Positions 49,676 to 63,300 of a DNA stretch of 64,000 nucleotides are shown piece by piece; position 1 is the first letter of the stretch, and every line of letters starts with the position of its first letter. The position numbers were made by a program, and so were the translations under genes. Source of the DNA: Metopolophium dirhodum (Eukaryota > Arthropoda > Insecta > Hemiptera > Aphididae); assembly GCF_019925205.1 (NCBI RefSeq), contig NC_083563.1:11665228-11729227 (forward strand), in the 5' to 3' direction. Below the pieces are notes generated by a model. It did not search any database. It saw only the letters and a program-made list of their open reading frames with translations, and was not told the origin of the DNA.

Positions 49676-49950
49676 TAAACATTTTATACATTTTTAACTA
49701 CAAAGTGATTTACAAATTGTTGTCATTTTGACGGATTTCTTTAAAATATAAACTTTAGATGCTTATAAAAAAAATTGTGATTAATTATTTTTAAGATTTA
49801 TTAACTACAGTAAATTGTAATAGAATTACATTTGAAAAATTTGGTATTATATTACCAAGCTTTGAAAAAAATGTTATCGGCATATACCAACAAAAAAACC
49901 AAAAAATTCAAATATCTCAATCGTCTATAAATAGCTTTAAAAGAGCCAAC
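49676..49950 (-). repeat. R1 interspersed repeat, diverged partial copy
   Basis: The words TTAAACATTTTATACATTTT and TTAACTACAAA, then AACTTTAGATGCTTATAAAA, occur in the same order as in the reverse copy at 54740-54840. The later TATCTCAATCGTCTATAAATAG region matches only loosely. Confidence 0.5.
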
Positions 49951-50689
49951 ATATTTTGAAATTATATTTTTATGTCTAAAAAAAGCTATAATATGAAATT
50001 TTCATAATTTATTTTTTGATTACATGTAATTAATTGCAATTAGTTTTACCATACCCCTTCTTGAAAGTACCAACTAGATCCAGACTGCTAAATACTACCC
50101 TTAAATTATTTAACATTGAAGTATTTTTACTCCAAAAAAGTCCAAAATGTAATAAAAGAAAGAAAAACTATAAAAAAAAAACATGCCATTGTAAACCCAA
50201 TTTATTCATCACTTCACTCAGAATCTATAAAATTTGGGCAAAGTTTACACTTCAAATTTTAACTACTTACCTGAAAAATCGACTGTATTATAATAATAAA
50301 AATTAATAATTAGTAATAGTTACATGGTTTAGACCCACCTCCTACAGTCCTACATTTCATCTGTAGTTGCTCCATTTTATATTATATGGCACCGATTGAG
50401 CGATCGATAAAATTACATTTGATGTCGATCGCAATTCGCAGCTATACATTATTATGCACATATTACACTGTATGCATGATTACAGTTTATGTGCTAATAA
50501 ATATGTATACGTTATACGTATAAGATGTAATAATATATAGGTACCTAGCCACCTAGGTACATGATATTTTATTATTATTTATTAATTATTATTACTTAAC
50601 GGTTTGCACGTGAATAAAAACAGTGGCAAGCAGCAACCTGCCGCGGGCCTATAACATTATAGGTACGCAAAATATTAAAATAAAATACA

Positions 50690-51322
50690 TCGAGGAGGTT
50701 ACTCGGTGAGGTTACTATTATATGCAATCGAGGAGAGGCGGTCGTTGGTGCGCGCGAATGTCGCCGTGGACCGGCCGCAGAGCTGCTGCAGCTGAGCGCG
50801 TGCCGCGCGCGCGGCTGGTGGGAGAAATTTAGCTCTCTTCCCTTCGGCCCTACTGTATATTATATTACATTTTTTTCATCTTGGCGGCAGTTTTCAAGAA
50901 TTTAGTAGTGTTCCGCCGCCACCTACAATAATTATATTTTTCTTTCGGTTTTGTCGATCCTGACGAACGGTCGTGCAAATACATTCGCTGTCTAGCAGGT
51001 CTTTTGCAGCCGCGCTGCATAATATTCTGAAACCAGTTCGTCAGTTACGTACTCGCATCACAATTCCATTAACAACAACAACAACAACATCAACATAATC
51101 AACAACAACACTACAAACACCAACGGCTAAAGCAATAATATAGCACGTTATATATACGTCATCTGCGCTTCTGAATGATATAATATCCACGGAGACGGAG
51201 GTGACTAGTACGGAGGCAAAATAGGCATATTTTGGCCGTCGAGATTTATTACTACTTGACGTGACTTTACAATATTATTATAAAGCCGGGCCGCGAAGAC
51301 GCATCACGGACGAGACAGCAAA
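50690..51322 (+). promoter_or_regulatory. Promoter and 5' UTR of the signal-peptide gene
   Basis: A GC-rich island (50735-50830, many CGCG words) precedes exon 1 of the gene at 51323. TCAGTT at 51041-51046 fits the arthropod initiator consensus and would give a leader of about 280 bases. A run of CAA/AAC units follows at 51070-51115. The TSS is inferred from motif and position only. Confidence 0.4.
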
Positions 51323-54300
51323 ATGTTGTACGATCCGCCGAAGACGACCTTGTACGTTTGCACCGTACTCTTTCTGCACACCGTCGGTACGTAATAACAA
51401 TAATAATATGATATATCATACATTATGTGCTATTATATTATTATATTATTATATTATACGACACAATAACAATATTTCGTACGACGCATTCCGTATTATT
51501 ATTATTATCATATTATGTTCATATGCTGCTACATAATATGATATTTATGATATAAATTAAACACAATTATAAACTACAATGGACATAACATGATATAATC
51601 ACACAAATATTACACGCAACAAAAAATTTTGGAAATATGATCTATGTATAATATATTTTTTCTTTGAGATACAGGTTATAAACATGTAAACGCATTAAGT
51701 TCCGAACCTTAAATTTTAAATATTCAAATATAGATACGTACCTATATAATATCTTTATAATATAAGTTTTAGACGTGACGCGTGTGACTCAGTGCCGTAT
51801 TTACAATATTATTTTAGAGGGTGATGACCAAAACGAAATATCCACAATACAATATTATGTTTTAGATTGACCTAAAATTGACTTGTCCGATTACTGTCAT
51901 CTACAAAACAATCAATGAAGTAAATATCGAATCAAATACTTTTGTAAAAACCTCAATACTTTATTCAAAAATCATTAAAAATAATAAATACAAATGTATT
52001 TGTTTTGTTTTTAATTTTTGATTTTTCACCATCGATAACCGTGGATTACGAAATTTGTATTTATTATTATTTAAATTACTTAAATATAAATATAACAAAT
52101 GTCCGGGGGTGATACATCTTGTTGGCCAACCCTCTTAACACGCGTCACGCAAGTCTCACTATGTCACAGTTGGACGTTTTTCATTATTACCTCTATATAA
52201 TGTATCGATTACCAGCTATATACACCTATATAATATACATATAAACATGCAGAATAATATTATTATTATAAAATCGTATTTGGGTGTTACTATACATTTT
52301 TTTAAATATAATTATTTCTTTCGAGAACCGGTTTTCATGCAGTTTAATTTTTTTCTATTATCCCGTAATAATTTAACTATTAATATTATAATAAGTATAC
52401 CGTATTATTACCACCTTTATGCTATATAATACTTTTTATGTCATAATATTATGTGAATTATTAACGAGTAGGTATCAATAAATAATAATGTTCTGCTATA
52501 ATATAATATGTGTCAGTTCGGTATTTTTCAATTTTAATTACTAATTTATTTTATAATATTATAATATGATGCAATGTGCCTATAAATTTGTATCATAAGT
52601 CAATTTAATAGTCATACATAATAATACAATAACAATATTATTATGTACCTAAGCGACGGCGACGACGATCGCGCGTGGACCTTATAATAATGCGGGTTGA
52701 CGCTACGAGTGTCCCGCCGATGCACTATATAGTGTAGTGTAGTAGTGCACTAATGCCTCAAAAAAGTTTAAATAAATAATAATATATATTAGGGTCTAGG
52801 GGTACTATTATATTATATAATATATTATTATAGTATATACTGTGTAAACTATTCGACAACATGATGAGTGTGTCAAAATTTCCCATACGATTGTATAATT
52901 GATTTACATTGCCGAGATTACCATATTATTGTAGAAAAAAACAAACCAAAAAGAACGCGTTTGTGTTTCTATATAGGCACCTACTTGTACATTATTATTG
53001 TATTTTATACGTTATTCCTATAATATATGCTGCGTGAGTGGAGATGATGTATCAGAACGACAGTACATGACGTCCCCTTTCTTATTAGATACACACCAGT
53101 AATAGTTTAATATATTATAGTTACTAATATTACTATATCAATATAATAACATAATAATCGATAGTAAACGTACAGTTAAACGATTAACAACAACAGTGTA
53201 ATAATATACTATAGGATGATTCTTTTATCGAAAAACACTTAATTTTAAGAATATTATTCTTATGTTTTTAAAAAAAAATGTTAGAACAACATTTTTGAAA
53301 AAAATATCGTTCTTTTTTCATTTTAATTAGGTACCGTTTTAAATGGGATTATACTTTCGTAATTGCATATCCCTAAGCAGAATATTTTCTGAAAACTTTG
53401 ATACATACAAATTAAATTTGAAACTAGATTTTATTAGTTGTAAAATAATATTGTTAAAATGCAAATCTAAATATAATAAATATTAATTACATAAAAAAAT
53501 AGGTAAAAATAAAAACAATAAAAAATAGTAAAAATATTATTTTTTTCTAAAAAGTATGTCATACTTCCTTCTAATTATAATAAAAATATTTCCAAAAATG
53601 TTACTACATTTCGGGATAATGAGTGTTCGCTGTCAAAATAATCACCCAGTATATTATGTAAAAGTATATCTTTGTTGGTCGGTCAAAAATTGACTGACCT
53701 TTTTTTGACCGTTAGTTTTTCAACCGTTCGTTTATCTTTCATTTTGTATTTATATACATGATATACAAATTAAATATTATTTAATCTTTTTTTTAGAACA
53801 CAATTGTGTATTAAAGTACATTCAAAAAATTATTTTCGAAGTTCTAACAGCTTATGTTTATATTATGCAATTAAAATTGAAAATAATACATTATCAAAAG
53901 AAAACATAATCTAAATCAATATACTATTGTATACATTCAATAGGTACCTAACCTAACCTAACCTAACCTAAGCTACATAATTTTGATGTATCTATATAAT
54001 ATTATATGCAATTAAACAATTTATACCTATTTTATTTATACCTACCTATAAATAAATAATTTTAACCAATATAGATAACTTCTATTACATTTCAGATTCT
54101 GAGTAAAGCTCAGAAACCATAAATATGCCTATTAGTTAACAATATAATGGATTTTGTTTTTTTTTTATTTGTACCTATATACTTATGTGACAAACGCGTA
54201 ATGCAAAAGCAACAAAAGTTTGAAAAATACTGGATTGATTCATCAATTTTTTTAGCACATATTTTTGAAACGAGATCTTACACTTTACCTAACTAACATA

Positions 54301-57300
54301 CCTAGTAATTTATCAACTAATTTTAAAAGGGTGTTTTTATAACAAATATTGAGTATTATAATATAATATTTAATGTTAAGTTTTCAAATAAAAAAATATG
54401 TTATAATAATTAATACTTAGTAGTTATACACTTATAAACTAATCTGAACTAATACGTCTTAGGTGCACTTAATCATGAATAGACAAATTTAAAAAAAAGG
54501 TGGATAAGTGGATGTCGCTCTGCTATACTGTAAGTTACAAGTGGGTTACTGTAATGGATGGTGTTAAATTTGAATTCAATGATATAATATCATTGTATAA
54601 GAAAAACGATTCTGAGCGAAAACGGTCAGTCAGCCTATGATATTACCAAGTATATTTGATGATATTATTGTGAATAAAGTAATTTATATATAACCTATTT
54701 ACGAGGAGCCTTGTTTTAAATTTTCAATCCTTAGCCATAAAAGTTAAACATTTTATACATTTTTAACTACAAAATAATTAATAAATTATAAATTTGATAA
54801 ATGTTGTCAACATTTGAACTTTAAATGCTTATAAAAAAAAATTGTGCCTATGTATTTTTAAAATTTTCAACTGCTATTAGAACGATATATCAGGAGCCTT
54901 ATATTAAATTTTCAAGCTTTTTTACTCAACAAATAAAATTTTATTGATATTTATAGAAAAAAAAACTAAAAAAATTAAAAACTGACAATGTCCGTAAACA
55001 GCTCAAAAAGAGTTAAAATATTTATGGTGTATAGAAAATGCTAATATAAACATTCAGTGAAATTTTCAAGTATCTACAGTCATTCGTTTTTTAATTACAA
55101 TAAAATAAGAAAATTGTTACATGAGAAATCGAGTGAATATCAAATGTTGTAAAAATATAAATTTCAGACGCTCATAAAAATTTAATTTAAGTTTCTTGTA
55201 GTCATTTTTTTTTTTTATAAAGGTAGACAAACTTATGAGTAATCTTATATTACATTTTCAAATATTAGATTTAAAAAGAAAAATTCGTCGTTGTCATTCA
55301 ATATTTTTCTGGTCTCCCTGTGGCAGGTATGATTGTAATATACTAAATTGTAAATAAGTATTCTTATTCAAAAATTAATCGTGGAATCTTTATGTACCTA
55401 TAAAATTCCAAAATCCCAATAGCAGTAGATATATAATACAAAGTAGATATGATAGTACAGCTGCTAATATAGTATAGTCTGTAATAGTCTAATTAGTTAG
55501 TAAACAAATAAAGATATTAAAAAACATTGTTAATCACTCTCTTTTATTTTCATTTTCAACTGGTAAACTTTGATGTACGGAATAATCTAATAGCTAGTTA
55601 ATGATTTAGAATTCGTAGTTTTTTTAAGGGTTAAAGAGTAAAATATTTATTAAATTAATTACCTATTCCTTAAACAATAATAATAATTGATATTATGTTA
55701 TTGTAGTGTTATTTTTTTCACACTATAACTGCAATGTTTTATAGCATTCGTAATTTTATTCTAAATTGTATACTCCCTCTCATAAAGCAATATATATTAT
55801 TTATCTTTTTGGTTTTAGTTTTAATTGGTAACACATACATTGCATGCAACAATCAACATAATTAAACTTATCTTACACAAATAAAATAATTTATATCAAA
55901 TTAAATACCATGTATAATCACGATCTTATAAGTTCTTTAAGTTTAATTACTTTTATGTAGTATCAAAAAATTGTATAGTTAAAGATCGTTGTCCCAGGAA
56001 TTATTACGACCTCCATATCCCCGACCTCGTAGATACGCCACTGTTCCGTTCTTGTATATGTTGTGATATAATATTAACATTTCTGATAATCTAACTTGCC
56101 AACTAAAAAGACGTTAAGTAAGTGATTTTCAAAATAAATTATATAGGCGCACCAATATAGGTACCAACTAATAGTAGGTACACCTATTATAGACAAATGT
56201 TTATAATACCCAGAGATTTGAGATAACGATAGTAATTATACAGGGCGATTCACCAAGCATACAGTCCCCTTTTTTTCTTAAATAATGCAGTTATTCAAAA
56301 TCTAATTTTTGAAATTTTACTATACTTAAAGTAACCATAATTTCAAATTCTTGAATTTTTTTTGTACTACTTCGGGAGTGTTTCGTGAAGATAAAAACTT
56401 CTGTTTTTCAAATGAAAATCCCCCTTTTATACAGTAAATTAAATAGCGGATGATTAACATCAAAATTTCATCAAGTAGTTTTTCAATTATATTACTTTGT
56501 GTACTTAGCATAATAGGTCCATGATAATGGCTTTGGGGAGTATGGGAATTCTGTCTTTGGTTAGGTTACAAATTTATGTTTGTCTTTGTTACTGTACTAT
56601 TTACCCATTTAGGGTGTTTAAACAATAAATAAAAATAAATTAGTATATACCTAATCCATATAGAATGATAGAAATTAATAATAAAAATGCTTTACCTTAA
56701 CATTACTTATTTTTATTTTCAACTATAGCAATTTTGGATTTTAGAAACGTAGGTATACCATTACTATTTTCTTGAGGAAGAATTGAGTTAAGCATGTTAT
56801 GATTTAATATGAAAAGTAGATGCGTGTGTGCGTGTCTTTCTGTCTGTCATTACCTACTTTTTGGGGCATTAAAATATAAAATACTTTTTTTTTTTTATTT
56901 TAGAACATTTACAATCTGTATTACATGACACAATAATTAAATAGATGACTGACATAACACTATATACATAATAAAAATAACACATGAAGCACAAGATGAG
57001 GGAAATCATCCAGCGATGGTACCCTCCAATAAAATACTTGAATCTTTAATTTTGAGGATTCTTTCTTTTAATAAACAATAGTCTATACTCTATACAATTA
57101 AGTATTTTAATCAATCAAATTATGTTGTTTACGATATCACAAATTCACCTACATATTATTTAATAATAAAGTGTTTTTTATACAATTAAGATAATTAATA
57201 AATAATAATAATTGACCAATTGATAAAAACAATTATATTATTTTTATGATGATTTTAATACACGTATTTTAAAGGTCATGTTCTTATCATTTTAGCAATA

Positions 57301-60300
57301 CCTAGAAAATATTAGTATCAATATAAATTCTTTGTATATTTGTATACCACTATATACCTACAAAAAATATTGAACTTATACAGTATATTATAGTTATTTT
57401 AAGTTCAAGTTTGGTTACTACTTATTAATTATGAATCAACAATTTTAAACTAATTTATATAATATTAAATTTATGTTACTTATGTACTATTGTGGTACTA
57501 ATGTACTATTGTGTATTGGTGTTTGTAAAGTACAAACATATCAGTTACTTACTTAAATCTAAAATAGTATTAAAAAATAACAATCGTTCAAAAATATTAT
57601 ATAAAATATAGGCATAATATTTTTATAGTACTTATTTTTCAAATGTTGACAAAACTCATAAAAATCACGAAAATATCAAATTATTTTGTACCTAGTGAAA
57701 AATTTATAAAATATAAAATTTTTATAGCTAAGGCTTAAAAATGTAAAACAAAGTTCCTCATAAGTAGTTCTTAGTTTCATCAAATTTTTTGTTTTTTTGT
57801 TTTAAATTACAAACATTTAAGCACAATTGTATTATTTGTGTAGACAATAGATATATGTTGGGGTCAGTTTTTTGAAATTAAATATTTAAACGAAGATTTA
57901 CAATTTTAATTGTTTTATAGTAATTTGAGAAAAAAAATCACGAGGACTGATATTTTTACGTATAGGTACCTATTATTATATTTTATACCTATTCACAATG
58001 ACATTAATATTAATTTTAATATAGACATTACCTTTTTATAATAAACCTTTATTTATCACACCATTCTACGAAAAATCAGTATTGACTCAAAAGTTAATAA
58101 CAGTAATATAATACATATTATTACATATAATATATATATTTATTTACGAGGTATTAAAATATTATACCTAATAAAATAAATTCAATGTTTATAGAAAAAA
58201 TAAATTTAACCTACTGTATAACGAATACCTAGCAGCATTGCCAGCATTGAGTATAATAATTATATTGTAATTTGTACTCAATGCTAGCAGTGACGTATTC
58301 AAGGGGTGACGCGGGGGAGGGGGGGTCAGATCCCCTCCCATTGGCTTTGGAGTGGATAATCACCCACCATTCCACATATTGAACTTTTTTTTTTATTATA
58401 AATTACTTGATATCAGTTATCACGTAGAACTAAGGTGTATTGATATCAATACACCTTGCGTAGAACTAAACATATTAATTGTAGACACAGACTAAGATAT
58501 CTTAGTCCGTGATAGTAGACTACATATTACTATATGTAGACTACCAACTACCAACAAAAAGGTTAAATTTGTTTTTAACACATAAGTTGATCATGATAAG
58601 TACTTAAGGAGCATTATTATCAACATAGCACCCAACATAAAAAAATCATAGATCCGCCACTGCAGTGACCTACCTATACCTACTCAATGATGAGATACAC
58701 TCGACATATACTATCCGACAGAGCACGACTTATCTGGTTTTTTTAGTCTTAACTCATCAATAACTCGATTTCATCTGGTTAATAATTTTGTCATTCTAAT
58801 GACATGCCATTTAGATCAACTTATTTTGTCTATTTTTCCAAAGGTCTTACCAATCGGCAGTCTTAGTGATACGGGTAACTCAAGCGAGAAATTTGTTTTA
58901 GACACTTTCAAATTTCAATACGCAGCTGGCCTTTGGCCAAGTAAAAGGGTTCCAAACAACCATTCCACACTCCAATATAGATTATAGATCGAACAAAATG
59001 GACGCGGAAGCAGTTGTCAGAACAAAATATTTTTGTATTTCGCTTTATGAAACCCTAAACTATGAGTCTATGAGAGCCTATATGTTCATATTTGTAATGG
59101 TTGAAAATTAAGGTAGGAGTGAGGTAAATTCTTAGGTCTTTAAAGAGAAAAACACAAGAGAAATTAAGAGAAATTGTGACTTAATAAAACCTAATACCAT
59201 TAAGTAAGTAATTGTGAAGTTTACCCTATTCTAAAAGAGAACGGTCACTTTTCACGCATACAATTAACGGCTGCGGCAGTGCAAAAAGGCCAAACTTCCC
59301 CCCACCTTCCTAGCCAAAGATCGTCAACATCTTCGAGAAACGTTGGCTAGCAAGGTGGGGGAAGTTTGGCCTTTGCACTGCCGCAGCGGTTGGTTGTATG
59401 CGCGAAAAGTGACCGTTCGGAACAGAGTATAATTGTGTATAGGAGTAGGAAAACCGGGAGTCACGTTATTTAGTACAGAAGGCAGAAGCATAGTGGACCT
59501 TAACAAACTGTTACTTGTTACTTAAGTAGGATTTATCCGGGAAATTAACGGGTCACAAATACTTACTGTATTTAGCTCGCGGAATAAGATACCATAGACC
59601 ATAGTCAACACTCAACAGTATCGAATCTTTTCTAAAATACGTGAATATAACGTCGACCTGGCCACCAAGCTCAATTACTTCAGATATACTTACAAGTTAC
59701 AGGTTGTAAACATGTTAATACAACGCAATTGTTAATACAACACTACTACTACTACTAGTTACTTGTAGACTGTAGCGGTTAATTTATACCAGCTCTTAAC
59801 CCGTACTATTCGTCAATAATTACATGGTTTAAGCTTCATGATCATTGTTCGAGACACCGGTCACCGATAAGTAAGCGATCGAACTGCCAACGTTTATCGT
59901 TTCTATTATATTTACTATTTAGCATGGTTACATTTATTTATACAAAGGCGTTTGCCACATTAGGGTTGGAGAGGACATACCCCTACTTATCCCTTACAAT
60001 TATATAATCTTGTTTTCGTCGGTGTACCTACTTGTTGGCTAGCCGACTGGAGTATACCAGTGGCGCAACTAGGGCTAAAATATGGTGGGGGGGGGGGGGT
60101 TGTATCCCCCACCTTATATTACAATGAAAAGTAACCTGTCACCTACTCTCACCACATATTATATGCACTTAAAAATATAAAATAATTATAAACTTTAAAT
60201 AAAAATTAAATAATTTAATTATATGGGTTGTAAACTCGCCGTCAAAGTAGCATAAATATAATATAATCAAAGCTAATCTGTCGCTATACAACACATACAG

Positions 60301-63300
60301 TATAAGCTTCCAATGATGAATTCTTTGTTTAGATCTCAGATGGTCACATCTATGATTATCACATGTAAACACTATGTTTTGACTGATATGTTGTGTGTAT
60401 TCACGTTGACAATTGATATTGATTAATGAAAAATTAATAATCGATAGACATAAATTTAAATAAATATATAATATGAAATAGGTTACAACTTGCAAGGAAC
60501 TATTTAATTTTTTTTTATTAATAAATAAATTGTGAAAATTGTTTTACCAAGCCCTATAATAAGAGTAGATACAGTGCGCTGTTTTAATATTATTGTTTGT
60601 GATTTAACAATATATTGTTTAGTTGCCGGTCTTAATACTATCTTATTATAACACTAAAGTTTAAATTAACCAATTATTATTTTTAGATTCTGAGCGGAGC
60701 GATGAATGTATTGATTTTACAATGATGTGTTTTTTTAGATTATGAGCGAAGCGATGAATGTATTGATTTTACAATGATGTGCGTTTTTTTTATTTTTTTA
60801 TTTTTGTGTTTGTCATCACCTTTTAGGACAGTAAAAGTGCTTGGATTTTCTTCAACAGTAACTTTTCTGATGGGAAAGTGAATCTATTTGGTACTTTGGG
60901 GGGTCAAAAGTAAAAATTTCCCAGTAGTTTTCAAAAGCGACGTGAAAAACAAAAGAAAAATTAAGGAAAAACGGGAATTTTTACGCAAAATCTGTTTTCG
61001 AGAAAATCGATTTTGGTTTTTGGTGTAACTCTAAAACAAATGACCGTAGGGACATGAAATTTTGACTGAATGTTTATATTAGCATTTTCTATACACCATA
61101 CAATTTTGAAAATATTTTGACTCTTTTTGAGCTGTTTACGGACATTATCAGTTTTCAATTTTTTTAGTTTTTTTTTCTATAAATATCAATAAAATTATCT
61201 GTTGAGTAAAAAAGCTTGAAAATTTAATAGAAGGCTCCTAGGTTATTGTTTCAAAGGCAGATGAAAAAAATTAAAAATCCTTAGTCACAATTTTTATTTA
61301 TAAGCGTTTAAAGTTCAAATTTTGACAAAATACTGAAAAATCACGAAAATTAGCAAATTATTTTGAGTTGAGAATTCATAAAAATTTTTCTTTTTAAATC
61401 TAAGGTTTTAAAATGTAATATATGATTACTCATAAGTTTGTCTACCTTAATTAAAAAAAAATGTCTACAAAAAACTTAAATTAAATTTTTATGAGCGTCT
61501 GAAATTTATATTTTTACAACATTTGATATTTACTTGATTTCTTATTTTATTGTAATTGAAAAACGAATGACTGTAGATATTTGAAAATTTCACTGAATGT
61601 TTATATTATCATTTTCTATACACCATAAAATTTTGAAAATAGTTTGACTCTTTTTGAGCGGTTTACGGACATTGTCAGTTTTCAATTTTTTTAGTTTTTT
61701 TTCTATAAATATCAACAAAAATTTTTTTGTTGGGTAAAAAAGCGTGAAAATTTAATATAAGGCTCCTGATATATCGTTCTAATAGCAGTTGAAAAATTTT
61801 AAAAATACATAGGCACAATTTTTTTTTATAAGCATTTAAAGTTCAAATGTTGACAACATTTGTCAAATTTATAATTTATTAATTATTTTGTAGTTAAAAA
61901 TGTATAAAATGTTATGGCTAAGGATTGAAAATTTAAAACAAGGCTCCACGTAAATAGGTTATATATAAATTACTTAATTCACAATAATATCATCAAATAT
62001 ACTATGGTAATATCATAGGCTGACTGACAGTTTTCGCTCAGAATCGTTTTTCTTATACAATGATATTATATCATTGAATTCAAATTTAACACCATCCATT
62101 ACAGTGACCCACTTGTAACCTACTGTACAGCAGAGCGACACCCACTTATCCACCTTTTTTTTTTTGTGTCTGTTATCACCTTTTAGGACAGTAAAAATGC
62201 TTAAATTTTCTTCAACGGTATTTTTTCTGATAGGAAAGTAAATCTAGTTGGAACTTTGGGGGGGTCAAAAATAAAAATTTTCCAGTAGTTTTCAAAAACG
62301 TCTTGAAAAACAAAAGAAAAATTAAGAAAAAACGGGAATTTTTATGTGCAACTTTTAAACAAATTACTGTAGGTACCTACATGAAATTTGTAACCTACTG
62401 TACAGCAGAGCGACACCCACTTGGCCCACCTTTTTACTAATGCAATTGTTATATGACCTTGAATAAGCGATAGCCAATGGATAAAAAGGTAACTACAGAT
62501 AGGGGCGTCTTCAGGTAAATTCCACGGCGAAAACATGTTAGTCTTGAATACCGCTTGACAAAATTAACAAAATTTATAAAATGTATTTATATATTAGCAA
62601 AAACAGAACATCGCATGGCTTATGGAGGCGGCGATTGCCTCTTCACCCCCCTCGGGGACGCCTATGGGTACAGGCGTAAAATATGTTAACATTATATGAT
62701 GGATTACAGATATAGTAATTTTGTTTTTGTATATAAATATAAAACACTTTATATTAAGTTCAAATGACCCAAAATGTTGACAAAATTAAAGGTAGTTTAT
62801 GTTGTCCAATTTTAGTTCTGAAGAAAGATTTGATTTTCAGAAAAATGTCTATGTATCGTATAGGTTTACTCACACTAATCTTATTTCATTTTGAACTGTA
62901 ATTAAAAACGTACAAATATGGATTTTTTTAAACAATAATCATAATTAAACTAAAATTTTTAATGTAGTGTTCCCGTATACTATTTGTATAGAGAGTTTTA
63001 TAATTTTAAATAGTTATCAAGTTATTAAAACGTGCATGTGTGTATGAGAAAGTCATTTTTGGTATCTTTATTCAATGGCGTATCCAGTTGTTAAATAATA
63101 AACATCCCCCCTCCCCACTAAAAAATTCTAGATTCTCCACTGCACTCATTGAACCCCACTTGAAACTCACACATAAGCGGAAATCTATTAAAATTTCATG
63201 GGGAAAGTTCCATTAATGATTTATGAACAATAATTATTAACAACCAACAAATAGGGCGGCGATGACGAGATTAGATTGCTTAATTGTAGATCATTGAAAA

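Larger units (their letters stand above)
58288..58662. mobile_element. Element with CAGTG...CGCCACTG ends
   Basis: It starts CAGTGACGTATTC and ends GATCCGCCACTG, like the other CAGTGGCG elements here, with a GC-rich patch behind the left end. The flanks do not show an 8-bp duplication. It contains the twin GATATC-centred palindromes. Confidence 0.5.

Noticed and set aside
60169..60495. 108-codon minus-strand frame
   Set aside because: Hydrophobic AT-driven frame with no motif, inside the long intron.
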